Source of the DNA: Chiridota heheva
Lineage: Eukaryota; Echinodermata; Holothuroidea; Apodida; Chiridotidae
Assembly: GCA_020152595.1 (NCBI GenBank)
Contig: JAIGNY010000327.1
Location: forward strand, 1,847,001 to 1,911,000
Length of the DNA: 64,000 nt
Reading direction: 5' to 3'
Shown here one piece after another: positions 63,380 to 64,000 of the stretch. The stretch's first letter is position 1. Each line of letters starts with the position of its first letter. The position numbers and the translations under genes are program-made. The notes beneath the pieces were generated by a model. The model did no database searches. It saw nothing but the letters and a program-made list of their open reading frames with translations, and was not told the origin of the DNA.

Positions 63380-63870
63380 GCTATATGACCTTAATTTGTA
63401 TCAATAATATTGTGAAAAGTGGCAGAGATAATCACAGAGAATAGAGCATCTGTGACATGGTGACATTTTGTGACAAAATTTCATTGTCCAAAAAGTCTGT
63501 GTCATTCTGTGACAATTTGAAAATTTTGTGACAAAATGAACAGAAACAGATGTATTTAAATTTGTCTGACATTTTGTGACATGTTTTACCCCTTCACTCA
63601 CACTCATTAATAATTTGATGTTGCATTTTAGTGGTGGATTCCATTTTTCATGAAATAGACATAACCAAATGAATTTCTATTAGTATCACCGGTCAACTGG
63701 TCATGATGTGTGAATCTATGCCAATCAAATGTGACAAAGACAAAACTGATGTAACATTCTGTGCAAAAGGTGCCAAAAATTATGCAACATTTATGTGACC
63801 TTTAAAATTTGGTGATGTAACATTTTGTGACAAGTCATCAATCATCTGTAATCAATATATATTGATCAAA
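63380..63870. repeat. Interspersed TTTTGTGACA/GTGAC word cluster
   Basis: The words ATTTTGTGACA, CTGTGACAAT and TGTGACAAA recur more than a dozen times with irregular spacing in the RRP12 intron after exon 6. It looks like a decayed short-unit repeat; no period is clean. Confidence 0.5.
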
Positions 63871-64000
63871 ACTAGCTCATTAACCGAAATTAAAACATTT
63901 TAAACACTCCATAACAGCAGCTTGTCATACCTTAAAAGGTCAGTAGTACGTGTGGTGTAGCATTAGGCCTACACACAACGTTCACTTTAAAATCAATTTA
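63871..64000 (+). other. RRP12 intron continuing past the window edge
   Basis: AT-rich intron end. The TAGGCCTACAC word near 63965 belongs to a class seen throughout the window. No exon is visible before the edge. Confidence 0.4.

Overview
This is eukaryotic nuclear DNA. Two protein genes are split into many short exons with GT/AG boundaries and large introns, and most of the rest is AT-rich sequence crowded with transposon remnants, inverted repeats and minisatellites. The two proteins are clearly animal-like. Frequent AGGCCTA-type words, long introns, I-like, CR1/L2-like and Ty3/Gypsy relics and many MITEs suggest a marine invertebrate, possibly a deuterostome such as an echinoderm or hemichordate. 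That placement is an inference and cannot be settled from this window.

Gene 1, minus strand, 46234 down to 15346, is PUF60 (poly(U)-binding splicing factor 60 / Half pint). Twelve coding exons join in a consistent phase into a predicted 558-residue protein with the PUF60 layout: N-terminal segment, RRM1, RRM2, Ala-rich linker, C-terminal UHM. Gene 2, plus strand, from 49767 and running off the right edge, is the 5' part of RRP12, a HEAT-repeat factor for pre-40S maturation and export. Six coding exons (about 294 residues) are visible. The genes are head-to-head; their start codons lie about 3.5 kb apart, around a large inverted repeat.

Layout: 1-5.3 kb, unassigned AT-rich sequence with a small MITE. 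5.3-12.85 kb, a 7.5-kb G+C- and CpG-rich foldback-type element with inverted ends and nested tandem arrays but no recognisable gene. 12.85-15.3 kb, PUF60 3' flank. 15.3-46.2 kb, PUF60, whose introns hold an I-like non-LTR retrotransposon (16.1-19.8 kb), a hAT-like element with an 8-bp target duplication (24.2-25.2 kb), a TTAA-flanked piggyBac-like MITE (31 kb), minisatellites with 20-, 26-, about 21-, 17- and 21-bp units, a palindromic MITE (34.9 kb) and a Ty3/Gypsy fragment (43-44 kb). 46.2-49.7 kb, shared intergenic region with a split satellite and a 1.07-kb inverted repeat. 49.8-64 kb, RRP12, whose introns hold a second hAT-like copy, palindromic MITEs, a CR1/L2-like fragment and a 5.08-kb TA-flanked TIR element that makes up nearly all of intron 5.

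The two genes are ordinary conserved housekeeping genes (splicing and ribosome biogenesis). The unusual content is the repeats, chiefly the 7.5-kb foldback element, the 5.08-kb TIR element without a visible transposase, and the intergenic inverted repeat. No RNA gene, CRISPR array or prokaryote-type operon was found.
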